A DNA stretch of 64,000 nt, taken from positions 124,001 to 188,000 of the forward strand of contig WBMZ01003024.1 of NCBI GenBank assembly GCA_013400975.1, in the 5' to 3' direction. The notes beneath the pieces are model-generated. The model was not told the origin of the DNA. It saw only the letters and a list, made by a program, of their open reading frames with translations, and did not search any database. Shown one piece after another: positions 35,063 through 46,493 of the stretch. Source of the DNA: Atrichornis clamosus. Lineage: Eukaryota; Chordata; Aves; Passeriformes; Menuridae. Made by a program: the position numbers and the translations under genes. The first letter of the stretch is position 1; each line of letters opens with the position of its first letter.

Positions 35063-35668
35063 ATGTTGTTTCTCCAAGCAGTGCTCCCCGCCAGCAGCTG
35101 TGTTTGCTCTGTCGAGACTCACCCATCCAGAGTAATTCACCTTGATCTCCTCACTGAGGAACTGATGGGAAAAAGAGGTCAGGCGGTGAGAACCATGAAA
35201 AGAAACAGTATCCGCAGATGGGACTGCATTCCCGTTTTTCCCATTTGCCTTCTGGTACCTGGGTCTTTCAGCTTTCATTCAGGAGCCAGCACTGGTGATG
35301 TTCTGGCTCAGCACACTTTGCGTGCTCACCTTTACCCCCTGTCTCCTCACCCCCTCCATCCACTGCACCAAGCTGCTTTATGTAATTTATTGTCTGTGCA
35401 TCAGATTCAAAGCACTCCAGCTCAGGAGTATCAAACATCTGCTGAACAATTTAATTCTTGTTTAACACTAAAAACAAAATGTCCTTTATTTTTAGGCAAA
35501 TTATTAAGTTCCAGGCTTTATTTTGTTTTTGCAAGACATCAATATCCATTAAAACTCAGTATGTTTTCCAGGTGCATAGTTTCCTCTACGAAAATGATTT
35601 CTTTTTTGAGTGTGTGTTTAAGAAAAGTCTGTAGCTCCAGCTCTGCTCACAGGATCCTTTCTCTTTAA
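35063..35668 (+). other. Longest open frame (201 codons), unrecognised
   Basis: The predicted protein starts with a hydrophobic stretch (LFLQAVLPASSCVC) and is then rich in Ser, Leu, His and Cys, with no domain, repeat or signal I recognise. The 3' half lies on an AT-rich CNE-like stretch (35360-35660). Amino acid composition drifts with the local base composition, which is what a chance frame does. A frame this long is rare but not startling in 64 kb. I do not call a gene, though it could be a lineage-specific or non-coding transcript. Confidence 0.12.
35360..35662. promoter_or_regulatory. Candidate CNE-like block
   Basis: GCTTTATGTAATTTATTG near 35372, ACAATTTAATTCTTG near 35446, GGCAAATTATTAAG near 35495 and CCATTAAAACTC near 35546 are densely packed AT-rich words without repeat texture. 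A regulatory role is inferred. Confidence 0.28.
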
Positions 35669-35744
35669 ATGTACATGAATATGTTTTCCTTGGCTGTAGA
35701 GACCAGGCTGTACACAAAATGTATTCTATACCCTGTGCTTTGCC

Positions 35745-35870
35745 AGGTGAACTTCAGCAAGTTCATCCCTTACCCTAGGCTTCATTTTTCTGAATGGGAG
35801 ATGGGGATAAGATGGGAAAAAACTCTCCAAGCTCACAACAGAGCCATGAGAAAGCTCTGGGTTAGGGTGT
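35745..35870 (+). mobile_element. Probable MIR SINE relic
   Basis: GTGAACTTCAGCAAGTTCAT, CCCTTACCCTAGGCTTCATT and TTTCTGAATGGGAGATGGGGATAAGA align in order with the conserved middle of MIR (the TGTGACCTTGGGCAAGT, CCTCAGTTTCCTCATCTG and ATGGGGATAATA regions). The tRNA-like head is not recognisable. The family is assigned from memory. Confidence 0.65.
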
Positions 35871-36539
35871 TAGAGTGCACATTATCTCCAGTCCTCTGCT
35901 GTGTCAGTAGCTGCGATGCTACACACAGAACTTGCCTGTCTTTTCTAGGTATACGTGTTTGCTTCATGAATAATGTAGCCTCTCCCTACAAGCCCCACAT
36001 TTGGTCTATCTTCACATGCTGACATGAAGCAGGAAATCATAGAGAGGACAAAATTCATATCCAGTTATAGAGGGAGCCTCTCTCAAAAGATCCTAACCCC
36101 ATCTTCCCTTCCCTGAGCATGCAGACTGCTCTGCACAGGGATGCCAGTCCTTGCAACACGTATAAAAGGGTGATCCCTTGGGACACAGTAGCCACTCCGC
36201 TCATGGAGGCAAAGATGACAGGTTGCCCAATTCCTTATCACTCTTTCTTATCCTGCAGGCTTGTTTTGAGGTGGGGTGTGGGTACAGCAGCACAGAGGTT
36301 GCTCCAACGCAGCCCTGATCCACCGTCTCCCTGCAGTGATGTTTCTGTGGTTGGGTCCCGCCATTTGCCACCCTCTGGGTGTGAAAGCTGAGAGCTTCAC
36401 TCGCCCACTCGGTGCTAAGTTGTTGATGTGCAGCGGAGAGCTGTTAGCAGAGGAAAGGCCATCCTGGGCAGCCCCTGCGGAGCAAATGTGCTGCCCAACA
36501 GGCAGCTGCTGGAGGTCAGGTTTCAAAATCACCTGTTCC
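35871..36539. other. Unique non-coding DNA, GC-richer toward its right end
   Basis: Overlapping short frames on both strands at 36119-36545 reflect a GC-richer patch. Nothing is recognised. Confidence 0.5.
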
Positions 36540-36735
36540 GGCTGAAAATACAGGAACTTGCCTGTCAGCCACTGTCTGGTAATTACTCCCGGCTCATCTG
36601 CACTTTCCTTGTCTGCACCCTAATTGGCGTTTAACAGGTTTTGCCCTGGGTGTTTGAAAAACAGTCTTCTCTCAGCTAAGAATCAGGCTGCATTAACGTA
36701 ACACCCGGGTCAATTAATAATAGCAAATGCTTTAC
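36540..36735. promoter_or_regulatory. Candidate CNE-like block
   Basis: TGGTAATTACTCCCGGC near 36579, CCCTAATTGGCGTTTAAC near 36617, and GCATTAACGTAACACCCGGG with TCAATTAATAATAGC near 36690-36725. Homeodomain-like words combined with preserved CpGs and no repeats suggest an enhancer. This is inference. Confidence 0.35.
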
Positions 36736-39368
36736 ACACAGTGGAAAGGCTCATGTACAGAACACATTGCTGCAGGAGCTTGACACTGCCTTGCTCCACT
36801 GGCAGAAGGCTGCAAAAGGCAGCTCCCACCCAGGTCACTAAAAATAGCTGTGAGATCAAGCAGCATTCCTTGTGCAGTTCTCAGGTGCAGCCCCAAATAT
36901 CTCCAGCCCATGGCAAACCCAAACTGAGCAAATGCAGCATTGAAAGTTGTATCTGACAGATTGTAGGTCAGGCTTTAGCCCTTTTTAAACTATATTTCTC
37001 TTAAAAAGAACATGATCTAACACATTTATACATTCAGGTCAAAATGGGAGAGGTGTATTCTCCTCATTGCTTGCTACTAATAAGAAAAAGATTTCCTAAG
37101 TATGAAAAGCATTAGTCTCAGCATAATGTTTCTTTTATGCAAGCATCTGTCATTGCAATGGAACTATGGAGTAATGCTAACACAGAAGCAATGACCAGAA
37201 CAAACCTTCAGAATAATGGCTCCAAAGACTTTTCATGGCTTGCTGTAAAGTATTTATTAATTTGGTTAAGAGATGGCCTTGTGCCATATCCTGAATCTGA
37301 CTATGTCTAAGAATTTCTCTGGATACTCCCTGGAAAGAGTTACCATTCCCATTAAATGATAATGGGACAATTCAAAAAGCAGATCAAAAGATGGGTATTT
37401 TCAGAAGAGAAATGCTATCTGAGACTGCTGTCTTCCTTACTCAGTTATGGTCACGTACAGCAGACTTAACTCTGGCCTTCATGTTGCAGGGAACTTTGTT
37501 TTTTCTGGAGTCATTTGCAATCTGAGAAGACTTCCAATTTACTAAGCAGAGGCTGTTTGTAACTGTGGGAAGCAAAACTCTTTTCTCCACTGAGGCCAAT
37601 TCTTGTGTGCCTTCACTCTAACCACTTCTTGGTCTGCTGTTATTTTTAATTGCAATGTAGCTAAAATAAATAAAATGCTTGCCTACAACAGGAAAAGGAA
37701 CAGCTTCAACTTCCAGAACGGAGGTGGATATTGTCATCATAATTTGCTCATCTGTGGGTGGCTGAGACGACAGTTCCAAATCTTCCTGGCTTCTTTTGAC
37801 CAGAAGATCCTCCCCTTTATGCCTATCTATGCCTGCACGCCTCAAATGCGAGCACACCAGAAAGAGTTGCCCTAAATGCAGTGCTTCTGTGAACAAATTT
37901 ACAGCATCAGGTCTCTTGGATAACTTGGACCAGGCCCATCAATCCATGAACTATCAACCTCCCTAAAGAGACCGCACAGAAAACATTAAGTGTTCAGCAA
38001 TACATCAGCAAGGCTAAAACGGCTTCAGTGTAATAACATGAATCACTCTTTGGCCGTATGCTCCAGTGTCTGATACTTTCCTAAGGAGCCTGTTGGAATA
38101 TCATGGTATTTACAGCACTGGAAGATATAACTAGGTTTGTACCATGGTTATTAGCTGACAAAAGATTAATTATAAACTTGCAGAGCTGTGCGCTATAGCA
38201 ATACTACACATTGACTTCTGTGTTGGCAGTTTTTCCAGACAATTGCCAAAGGTCCAGTGAAATCCTGTAAAACTAGGGACTGGCAGAGCCTGAATGTCAG
38301 TAAGGCACCAGTGTTTCTGCAAAGAAACTCTTTTTCCTCTCCTAAATCTGGATTTTTACATGTTGCTTTGTTCTAAATCAAAGCTGTGACCAACAAGGTC
38401 TGGCAATTGGTGTTGGTTGTTTTTCATACGCCCACTATTCGCTGAATATTTATTTGTTATCTTTTTTGTTTCTGGTTTGTTGCTAACCTCTAACACTTGT
38501 CTTGGGAAGGTGGGAGCATCTCCCATTTAGGCTTTACTGGGCTGATCTTAGCCTGCATCTGAAGTTAGCAAGTCAAGACCTTGGCTACATTTTTATTAGT
38601 GTTTTTGTCATTACTGATAGCACTGCTGAAAAACAAGGCAGAGTTAAATGACCACTCTGGAATGTTTTCTTTTTCTTAATATAACACCAATCTACAGGGA
38701 CTTGGAAAAAGATTTAGATGAGTCGTGTGCAGTAACACTGAGCACCTTCCAAATACAGTATTTTGGTGAAAGTTGTTCCTTACTTGTTTAATAAAGATCA
38801 TGTGCCCTGTTATAAGCATCAGAATGGCAGTCCATTAATCTTGGGAGAAATTTTCCCTCCAATTCAGATCTTGACTTGAGGTGGAGTGAAGGGGGGCAGG
38901 GAATAGCCGTTGAGGGTTTTTTCCACTTTCAGGAGAATGGCATGTTCCTCAGGGAGACAGTAAATTGAAATTAAGGCTGTTTCAGTTGGCCTACAGGATA
39001 TGCCTGCAAATGTAGACATATCGAAATGGTGAAAAAGTCTGTCTGTGCCCATTCATATAAAGTGAATGGGTTGTAATGTTCTCCAGCCCTTGGGAACGGT
39101 GGCTAGATTGAGGAAAGAAGGCAGGAAGAATGAGATGGATTTGACATAAGTATATTTAAGTGCACTGAAGGCTTTCTCTCCTCCCTGTGGTTTAATGGTA
39201 TATTCCACTGGGGTCTACAAGGAAGAAAGAGAGTGAATCCCTACAGCTTTTCTTTTAAGGATAACAAATCTTAAAACAGGTGTGAGCACAGAAAGATCCT
39301 CTTACTTGTTGTTTTTAAGTCCTTCTCAGCCAGCCGGCACTCTGTGTGTATTATTATCATTCCACAGA
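36736..39368. other. Unique non-coding DNA
   Basis: No gene or repeat family is recognised. Plus and minus frames at 37603-37896 overlap and look incidental. Confidence 0.5.
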
Positions 39369-39650
39369 GTGAGCACTGGGGAGTGGAAGAGGAGCTGGAA
39401 AAAATAAATGACTGCAGATGAATAATATGAACTAAGTATGCTGGTCATGCTCTATGAAATTTATTATACTGTGGTTACCAAGAAGACATATTAGCCAGAC
39501 TAAAAAGAACAGAAAATAAAAGGTTGCAATGTAGGGAAATACCTTCTTGCCTCTTGGCAACGTGCGGAGCATGGGAATAAGCGTGACGGGAGCTCGGGCT
39601 GCTGAGCAGCTTCCCGGGCTGAGGGGGCAGGCTTAGGCCGTCTGAGTGCA
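39369..39650. promoter_or_regulatory. AT-rich CNE-like stretch followed by a small CpG cluster
   Basis: AAAATAAATGACTGCAGATG and GAATAATATG near 39400-39430 precede a patch at about 39556-39640 with seven CpGs in 85 bases (ACGTGCGG, GCGTGACGGG, CTCGGG, CCCGGG, GCCGTC). CpG retention against a CpG-poor background hints at an unmethylated regulatory site. This is inference only. Confidence 0.25.
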
Positions 39651-41684
39651 GAAAGGTGTGCTCTGAATTTGTTTTCAGTAAAATATCAGTGTGTGTGTGT
39701 ATGGGCAGTGCTTTGTCTGTGGCGAGTGAAGCAGCATCTTTCCCTGGTGAGCGCTGATTCTGGCACTCCCACCTCCACGTGGGACATGGGAGAGGCAGCA
39801 GCACTCCCTCAGCTGGCATTTTTAGAAGCTGCTAGTGAAGTCCTCAGAGTACTCCCTGCAGGAGGACCCAAAATGGCACACTCACTGACCAGAACCCTCT
39901 TTGCAGGACTCACGCTTGCTATGCACCCTTCTGGGGATTTCAAAACAGATGCCTGAGTGTGGATTCCTGCTTGGAAAGAGGAGCTAAGCACCCACTGATA
40001 TCTCTGCCTCTTCTTTCCCTACCCATCTCCTCTGGGGAAGACTTGGGCAAACAGAGCCAGCTTCAGTTGTCATTTTGAAGGTCCTAACAAGGCTTGTGAA
40101 TCTTTCTCACTTGTGTGTGGGGTGTGTCGTCTGAAGTTAGGACAAAAACTTTAAGGGATATTAAAAGCATCGCAGGTCTCACTGAGTCTCTGGGTGTTCA
40201 AAAATGTCTACTGGGTAATTTTGCCATGGTTCTCATAATCGTGATCAGGATTAAACCGTCAGTGACTTTAAGGATAGCAATCAGCCAAACTTCTGGAGTT
40301 CACAGTATGATAACTCTTAATAAAGAGGAAATAAAATTAACTTCCTTACTCCAATTCTGAAGTATTTACTAAAAGGAGAAGAATAATCTCTAACTCCAGA
40401 GCAGGCTGCCCCGAGTGGTTGGACCTTTGAAACTTGGAAGGGAACTTTACAACCTTTGCCCATATGTTTCTGTCCCCCCTTCAAAAGTCTGGCAACTTTG
40501 CAGAGGTTTCCCCTTATAGTTGTGAATTTCACATGGAAATGTAATGGTTTCATCAGGAGTTTTGTATTTCAGCTGTAATAAAAGAAGAGATAGGAATCAA
40601 AGACAGTTGTTCCAAGGGAGTGGAGTCTGTAGTGTATAATTACAAGTTCCTCAGCCAAGGGCAGATGCTTGAACTATTTCAATTCTTTTATTACTCTCCT
40701 GAACACAGCCAGTGAGATGTTGCTAACACACAAGGCTGCAATTGCCTCTCTTGTTTTCCTTTCTCTTTTTTCCTTTCGTTTGTCCTTTGGACAGGCAGGG
40801 AGAAAGCAATACTCTTGCCCTGGATATAGCCCAGCAATGCTATTCTTCAGAGAAAGGAATTTCCACTTCTAGAAAGTTAACACCATTTAACTCCAGGTAA
40901 GATTTCATGGTTTTGCCATGAGCTACCTGAGAAGGTTTTTTGGCTATGAATAAGGGGGACCACCACGATTACCTTCAGCCAGGCTTGAGTGCAAACCCTA
41001 GAAAGTATGGCACAGAAGTTAAAAACATCAGGTTTTTGGATGTGACACTGTTTTATAACACATAATCTCTGCTTAATTAGTTGGTCTCTGTGCTACCATT
41101 GACACAAATATAAAACAGTCCACCCGTTTAAATTTCATTGTTGTTGACACAAGTGGGAAGGGTATTCTGAGTCCATGTTTCTAATGAGGATTTGTCTAAG
41201 GCCAACTAAAGTGGACCTGGATTTCCTTTCTCTGGTTTGTATCAACAGTGGTCTCCATTATGTGCTATAATTCCTGTATGTAGCTTTTTCAGCCTAGCAT
41301 AAGGACAATAGGTAATTCAAATATCTATATTGTCCCTGCACCCTATAATGGTATTACAATGACAATTTTATTGCGCTCATAAAATTTTTGCAACTTCCCC
41401 ACAGCACATTGTAATTTCACCAATGGTTGTAAAAGGTCTTAAATTATATTTGTAGAAAATTGAGATGAATGGGTTTTAGTATTAATGCATTTCTCATTGT
41501 GTAATAAGAATTTTTGTCCCTTTCCTTTTGCCAAGTGCAGAGAAAAAGCAACTCAGTTCAAGTATTTGTCAACTCCCATTAGAAACATTTAATACTAATA
41601 AAATTTATGGATTCAGTTTCCAAAGGATACTGCCAGCGAAGTTCATGATTACTAAATCAGTACTTAAATACAACCATTGTTCAC
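39651..41684. other. Unique non-coding DNA
   Basis: No gene is recognised. A short GT run lies at 39689-39700. Frames at 39475-39991 are incidental. Confidence 0.5.
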
Positions 41685-42050
41685 CTTATAAATTTATATA
41701 TGTTGTTTGACATATATAAAGTGCAGCTTTGGAGGCTGAGTCAGCTGTGGAAGAGCTGTTTGCTTAATTCAAGCTTATAAATGAATGGAAATCTTGTTAC
41801 TAATAAAGCAGCAGCAATATGTGAGATGTTCCATAAATGTTTCCTATGTATGGTGGGCAAAATGCATCCTGAACCAAAGAGCAGGTGCAGCTTCCTCTGA
41901 GGAAGGTTTTGCAAATTAAGCCACAGGTACTGAGAGCGAGGCTTCATAAAGTTTGCAGTGTTGCCACATCCTGATTTTAGATAAATTAGCCTATGAAAGG
42001 GCAAGGCAGTGAGATGCCAAGTGTTGGTGTCGTGCACGCAGTTACCAGTT
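41685..42050. promoter_or_regulatory. Candidate regulatory block with TATA-like and MARE words
   Basis: TATATAAAG at 41712-41720 is followed 14 bases later by a perfect T-MARE core, GCTGAGTCAGC, at 41735-41745. TTGCTTAATTCAAGC, TTACTAATAAAGCAGC and GCAAATTAAGCC follow. A TATA-like word close to a MAF-type site could mark a promoter of a non-coding transcript or an enhancer. No frame of interest starts downstream. Confidence 0.33.
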
Positions 42051-42864
42051 TGAAGTTTCAGTCTGCCTGATCAGTTATCTGCATTAAAAAGTCTTGTCAG
42101 ATTGAACGTGCAGCAGGGTCCTAAGCACTGAAGTGCGAAGGTACAGTTTGAGTTGGCTGGAGTCCATGCAGCTGTGATGAAACAGAAGTGGAAAAAAAGA
42201 TGGCATCAAGGGAAGGTTAAATTCTGCTCTTGACATCTTCAACACTGAAAAAATATTGCAGAGGGAGAGAGGAAGAAAGATGAACATCTTGATTTTTATT
42301 ACACGTAAACGCAGCACCATTTCCGAAGCAAGAGTATGAAAACAAGCTTATGTTCATGCTCTGTTTTTGCTTGTCATTTTAGTCCTTTGTGGAGTTTTTA
42401 AATTCAGGCAAATCCACCTGCAAGGCACTAATGAATTTATTATTCAATATATAGTCAAAGAAAATTCACTCAAGTAGACAGACTTTAGCAGAAAAAGAGT
42501 TGGCTCAGGCAGGACAGGACATTGCTAAAAATACAAAGAGAGCAAAGCCCATTTTATTTGCAAAAGAATCTTCTGCAGACTTGATGTTTTCAATTTTGAC
42601 TGCATTTGTTCAGCTGGCTGCAGTTTTTGATTTCTGGATGTTTTGATACTCTTATATTATTATTTTGGATAATAATTCCAACTTCTCTGGCTAGGACACT
42701 CTTTTTTTTTTTTCTTTGTTTTGTTCCACATATGAGGAGAAAAATAATTGATGCTGTAACTTCCTGAGGCTCACTAAGTGCCTGGGAGAAAAACGGCAAC
42801 TGCATTTCATCTGAAAAAATGTTGCTTGAATGAAAAACAAAAAGCTGAAGCCACATGTTTGGAG
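42051..42864. other. Unique AT-rich non-coding DNA
   Basis: AATGAATTTATTATTCAATA near 42430 gives CNE-like texture. A T11 run lies near 42702. No gene or repeat is recognised. Confidence 0.45.
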
Positions 42865-43165
42865 CAAATGTGCTTTAACTAATGGATCCCAGTGTATTAT
42901 TAACTCACAGTAACTCATAAATATGACAAGTGTTTTTTTCACTTTACACCAGCGTCCAATTAGAGCCAAATGACGAACCGTCATTTGCGGCGGAGCTGGT
43001 GTCCCTGAGCAGTACTTATGTCCTGAAGGATTGTCTGCAGGCGTGAGCCCGGCTGGGGAGGTGAGCGGGGAAGAGGGTGGCAGGAGCAAGCTGTGAACAC
43101 GAGGAGACATTACGGCAAAGCTCTTGTGCACGAGGTGAAGAGCAGAGCGTCGTCCATCACCGTGC
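42865..43165. promoter_or_regulatory. Candidate CNE with CRE-type dyad and CpG-rich flank
   Basis: GTCCAATTAGAGCC near 42954 precedes a perfect dyad at 42968-42986: AAATGACG and CGTCATTT around AAC, that is, two CRE half-sites facing each other. The following 180 bases hold about a dozen CpGs (GCGGCGG, GAGCGGGG, GAGCGTCGTCC and others), well above the window's background. This could be an enhancer or a weak CpG-rich promoter of a non-coding RNA. There is no TATA and no convincing frame. Confidence 0.38.
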
Positions 43166-46100
43166 CTGGAGCTGGGACATGCAGCCATAAAGCTGACAGC
43201 AAGGAGGGGAAAATAAGGCTCACAGGGCTGTGGTGGGAGCAGGGAAGGGTGGGAGAAGAAGGGCTGAAGAGGGAATTATAGAAGGAAAATTTCCTAACAA
43301 ATTACTTTGTATTTTCTGGTTTCGTTTCTGACACGCGGAAGGAAATGCTCTGTGTTTTCTTAAGGAAGTGCAAATTTCTCCACTTCATCCATTTTAAATC
43401 CTCGCCCTTAGGCCTTTTGTACTGAAGCATAAAGTTTGGAGGCCTTAAATGGTCATAACGTTTCCCTGTAGAATTTAGACTCAGAAACCTACTAACAATT
43501 CTGGAGGGCTAAAAAGGAAAACCATTTTACAGCAATTTGGCAACATTCATTTATAGGGGGGTTCATATGGAGCATCAATTTATTCTCATGGTTTCTTTAC
43601 CATATTTGATGAAATATAAGATGCAATTGGAACAAGCGGCTAAAGAAAAAAGGCCATAAACTTTGAAATGGTGTTGTAAAACACACAGTGTGTTAACGTG
43701 AAATAAGTTACAGACTTAAAAGAATTTACAATGGCTTGCTCATATAATAGTAATACAATAGACTTGCAAGTTGCAGATGTTTTCTGGTAGATCTGGTATT
43801 TTAATACACGTTCTCCTTCAGTGGAACTGTGAGATTTGGTTCTGGATAATAATAACACAGTGACACTGGAAAACAGAGTTGAAGGAAAACTAGTAAAAGG
43901 GGGAGGGGGAGAAGCTGAACTAAAATAGAAAGCTCAACCATTTAAGTAATGCTCTATTTCTGTGTGGAAAAAGTGTTAAGTTTGCAAGTCAGTTGAACAA
44001 TCAAATTTCTTCTGCTTTCCCAGCTCACTCAGCGGCCCTCATCCTGCAGGAGGGATGTGTTTCCCAGGACTCTCCACTCATAGGATGGGAATAGAGCAGG
44101 ATAGAGGGAGAAGCTAGGAGAGAAGACAAACCCTCAGCCTCTGTGCTAACGTATATTCCTCTTCTGCACAGGTCCCATTTGCAGTGCAGGTCCACAGCAA
44201 CCAAAGCCTATTGCAAACTGCCGGGGGCCACTTTCACCTCAAGGGGCAATTTCCAATCCCACAGAGCTGCTTTTGCTGAAATCACTGCAATTGCTATTTG
44301 TATTTGGGGTCCTCCGTGAAAACACAGCCATGACCTTTTAGTATATCACTGTGTAACAACAAAGATTGGGGTTTAAACCTGCAGAGCAGTGGCGTGGAGA
44401 AAAAATAGCAGCATCACATCATCAGCTGTTCTGTGTCAGCCTCACAGACCAGGATGTGGCCCTAATGCTCCCACTGCTCTGTGGAGTAGGTGGGGCCTCT
44501 GCAACTTCATGCCTGCAGGAATCAACCCCAACACTAAGTGCTGGATGTCGTTTAGTCCTGACAGTGGACACATCATCATGCAATTGGCAAAGATTTCAGG
44601 AGGGCTTACATGCCCTGTGACTGACAGCACCTTTCCCCAGCAATGCTGGTTCAGAGCAGAAAGGTAATATTTAGCTATTAGATTCCTTAGAAAAATGGGC
44701 TCAGCCCAGAGTTTGTGTACAACAGTGTGGAAGAGAGAAGGATGTGAAGCATGGTCCCTCAGTGACCACCGAATTCTTTCTGAGGGCTGTATCAGTGTAG
44801 GTCCTGCACAACACAGCTTGAGCTCTTTGAAATAGGGAGTGTTCCACTTCTGGGCATATTTACACTTTTCACTAAAAAAACAGGGATGTACTGTTTAAAA
44901 AAAAACCACCAAAAAACCAAAACCCAAGAAAAGATTCGTGCTTAGTTCTTTGCTGACATTTCAAAATTTGTCATCAGTTCTTCCCTCTCACTTAGTCTGG
45001 GTGCAGTACAGATGTAACACACATTGTGCAATGTGGCTGCATCAAAAGGAGAGAGAACAAGAGAGAGGAAGGGGAAGCAGCCAGACTTCTTCCACTCTAA
45101 CTCTAGTGGTTGTAGAGCACCTTGCCCAAATTTCCTCTGCCATCAGTGGAGGTGCTTAGAGAATTCAGTTCCCTACTTTGGCAACAGCTTGAGATTTCTG
45201 ATGTAGTGGGACAAGTTTTATCCAGTAACAGAAATTCTGCCCCAAAGACTAGTTCCTGTCACATAAAGACCAAGAGAAGCATCTGGAAGCAAAATCAGGG
45301 CAGCTCCCTGTCTTATTCCTTGAGGACAAAGCAATCTTTTGATGGAGAGAAGGAAATGAGTGCAGTTGTCTCAGCTCCACCCTAGGTACTAACCTAGGTC
45401 GTCAGGCTTCTGCTAATGACTGCAGTCTGGACTTCAGGGCATATTGGGTGACTAATTCCTGCAAAGAAGACAGTGCAAGGAGCCTTGGTGCACTATTTTA
45501 TTTAATAGCTCTATTGAGTAAGTTTTCTTATACAAGGAAACCCTTACATACTGGAGCAAAACTACTTTTTCAAATAGAAAGAAAATACCGGAAGCTACTG
45601 AAATTAAACTGTGGAGAAAAACATTCCCCATTATTTTCTTCAACCACATTGTTTTGCTTTTTAATAGACATTTGGAAATGTTCTGTTTCTAGAGTGAACA
45701 TTCATATGAATCTGCTGCCGGAAGCAAATGTCACAGAAAATCTACCACAGGATTAGAGAAGTCAGGAAAAGGGAAATCAGTCAAGTCAATATTGATAGGC
45801 ACAAATCTCTGTTTAGTTTAGTTTTATGTCCCACAAAGAAGGGGAAGGGAGGAGGGAGTGCCAGGGAGACACACAGAGAGGGAGCCTTTCTGCATGCAGT
45901 GTTTGCTTTTATTGGTAAGGATTTCCAGGATTTAAGTTCCCATCCCAATTCCTGAAAGGGAGAGAAGTTAAAAGAAAAAAAAAAAATGCGGTCCATGAAC
46001 ATTTTGTCACAAACACTCTGAAAGGCAACCACCCACGGGAGACAGATGAAGCAATTTCAGCCACCTAAGTGCCTTGCAAATACCCCTTTAACTATAGCTG

Positions 46101-46248
46101 TGGGCTTGGGAAGAGGAATGCCAGGAGGAACCTCATACACCAGGGCAGAGCAGGCTTTAACGCCACATGATTGCTCCTGATTTGCATCAGTGGGATGAGA
46201 TGAGAACTGAGCTTTACATTTAAGCCTACAACCTCAGCATTATATGGA

Positions 46249-46250
<2 letters not shown>
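43166..46250. other. Unique non-coding DNA
   Basis: No gene is recognised. A G-rich run (AAAAGGGGGAGGGGGAG) lies near 43895 and an A/C-rich tract at 44897-44932. Frames at 44366-44667 and 45448-45756 have no domains I know. Confidence 0.5.

Positions 46251-46287
<37 letters not shown>
46251..46287. repeat. (GT)18 microsatellite
   Basis: An uninterrupted GT dinucleotide run of 37 bases, the purest microsatellite in the window. Confidence 0.97.
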
Positions 46288-46289
<2 letters not shown>

Positions 46290-46466
46290 CTGCTTTTCAC
46301 ACTCCCTCTATAATCTGATTCAAGCACATGTGCACTCTATTCAACAGAGACCTATTTTTTTCCCTTGTATAGTTCAGGCCTGAGGTCACCTACAATATGA
46401 GACAATGCCAGTACAATATTTCTTTGTATCAGACTTGCCAAAACACCACAGCTCTACACTGTGTTT

Positions 46467-46493
46467 AAAAAGAAAAAAAAAAAAAGAAAGAAA
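46467..46493. repeat. A-rich tract
   Basis: An A run broken by single Gs, read directly. Confidence 0.85.

Noticed and set aside
42691..43188. 165-codon minus-strand open frame across the CpG-rich patch
   Set aside because: The frame ends in Lys codons from a poly-T tract and starts in GC-rich DNA with low stop density. No family features.
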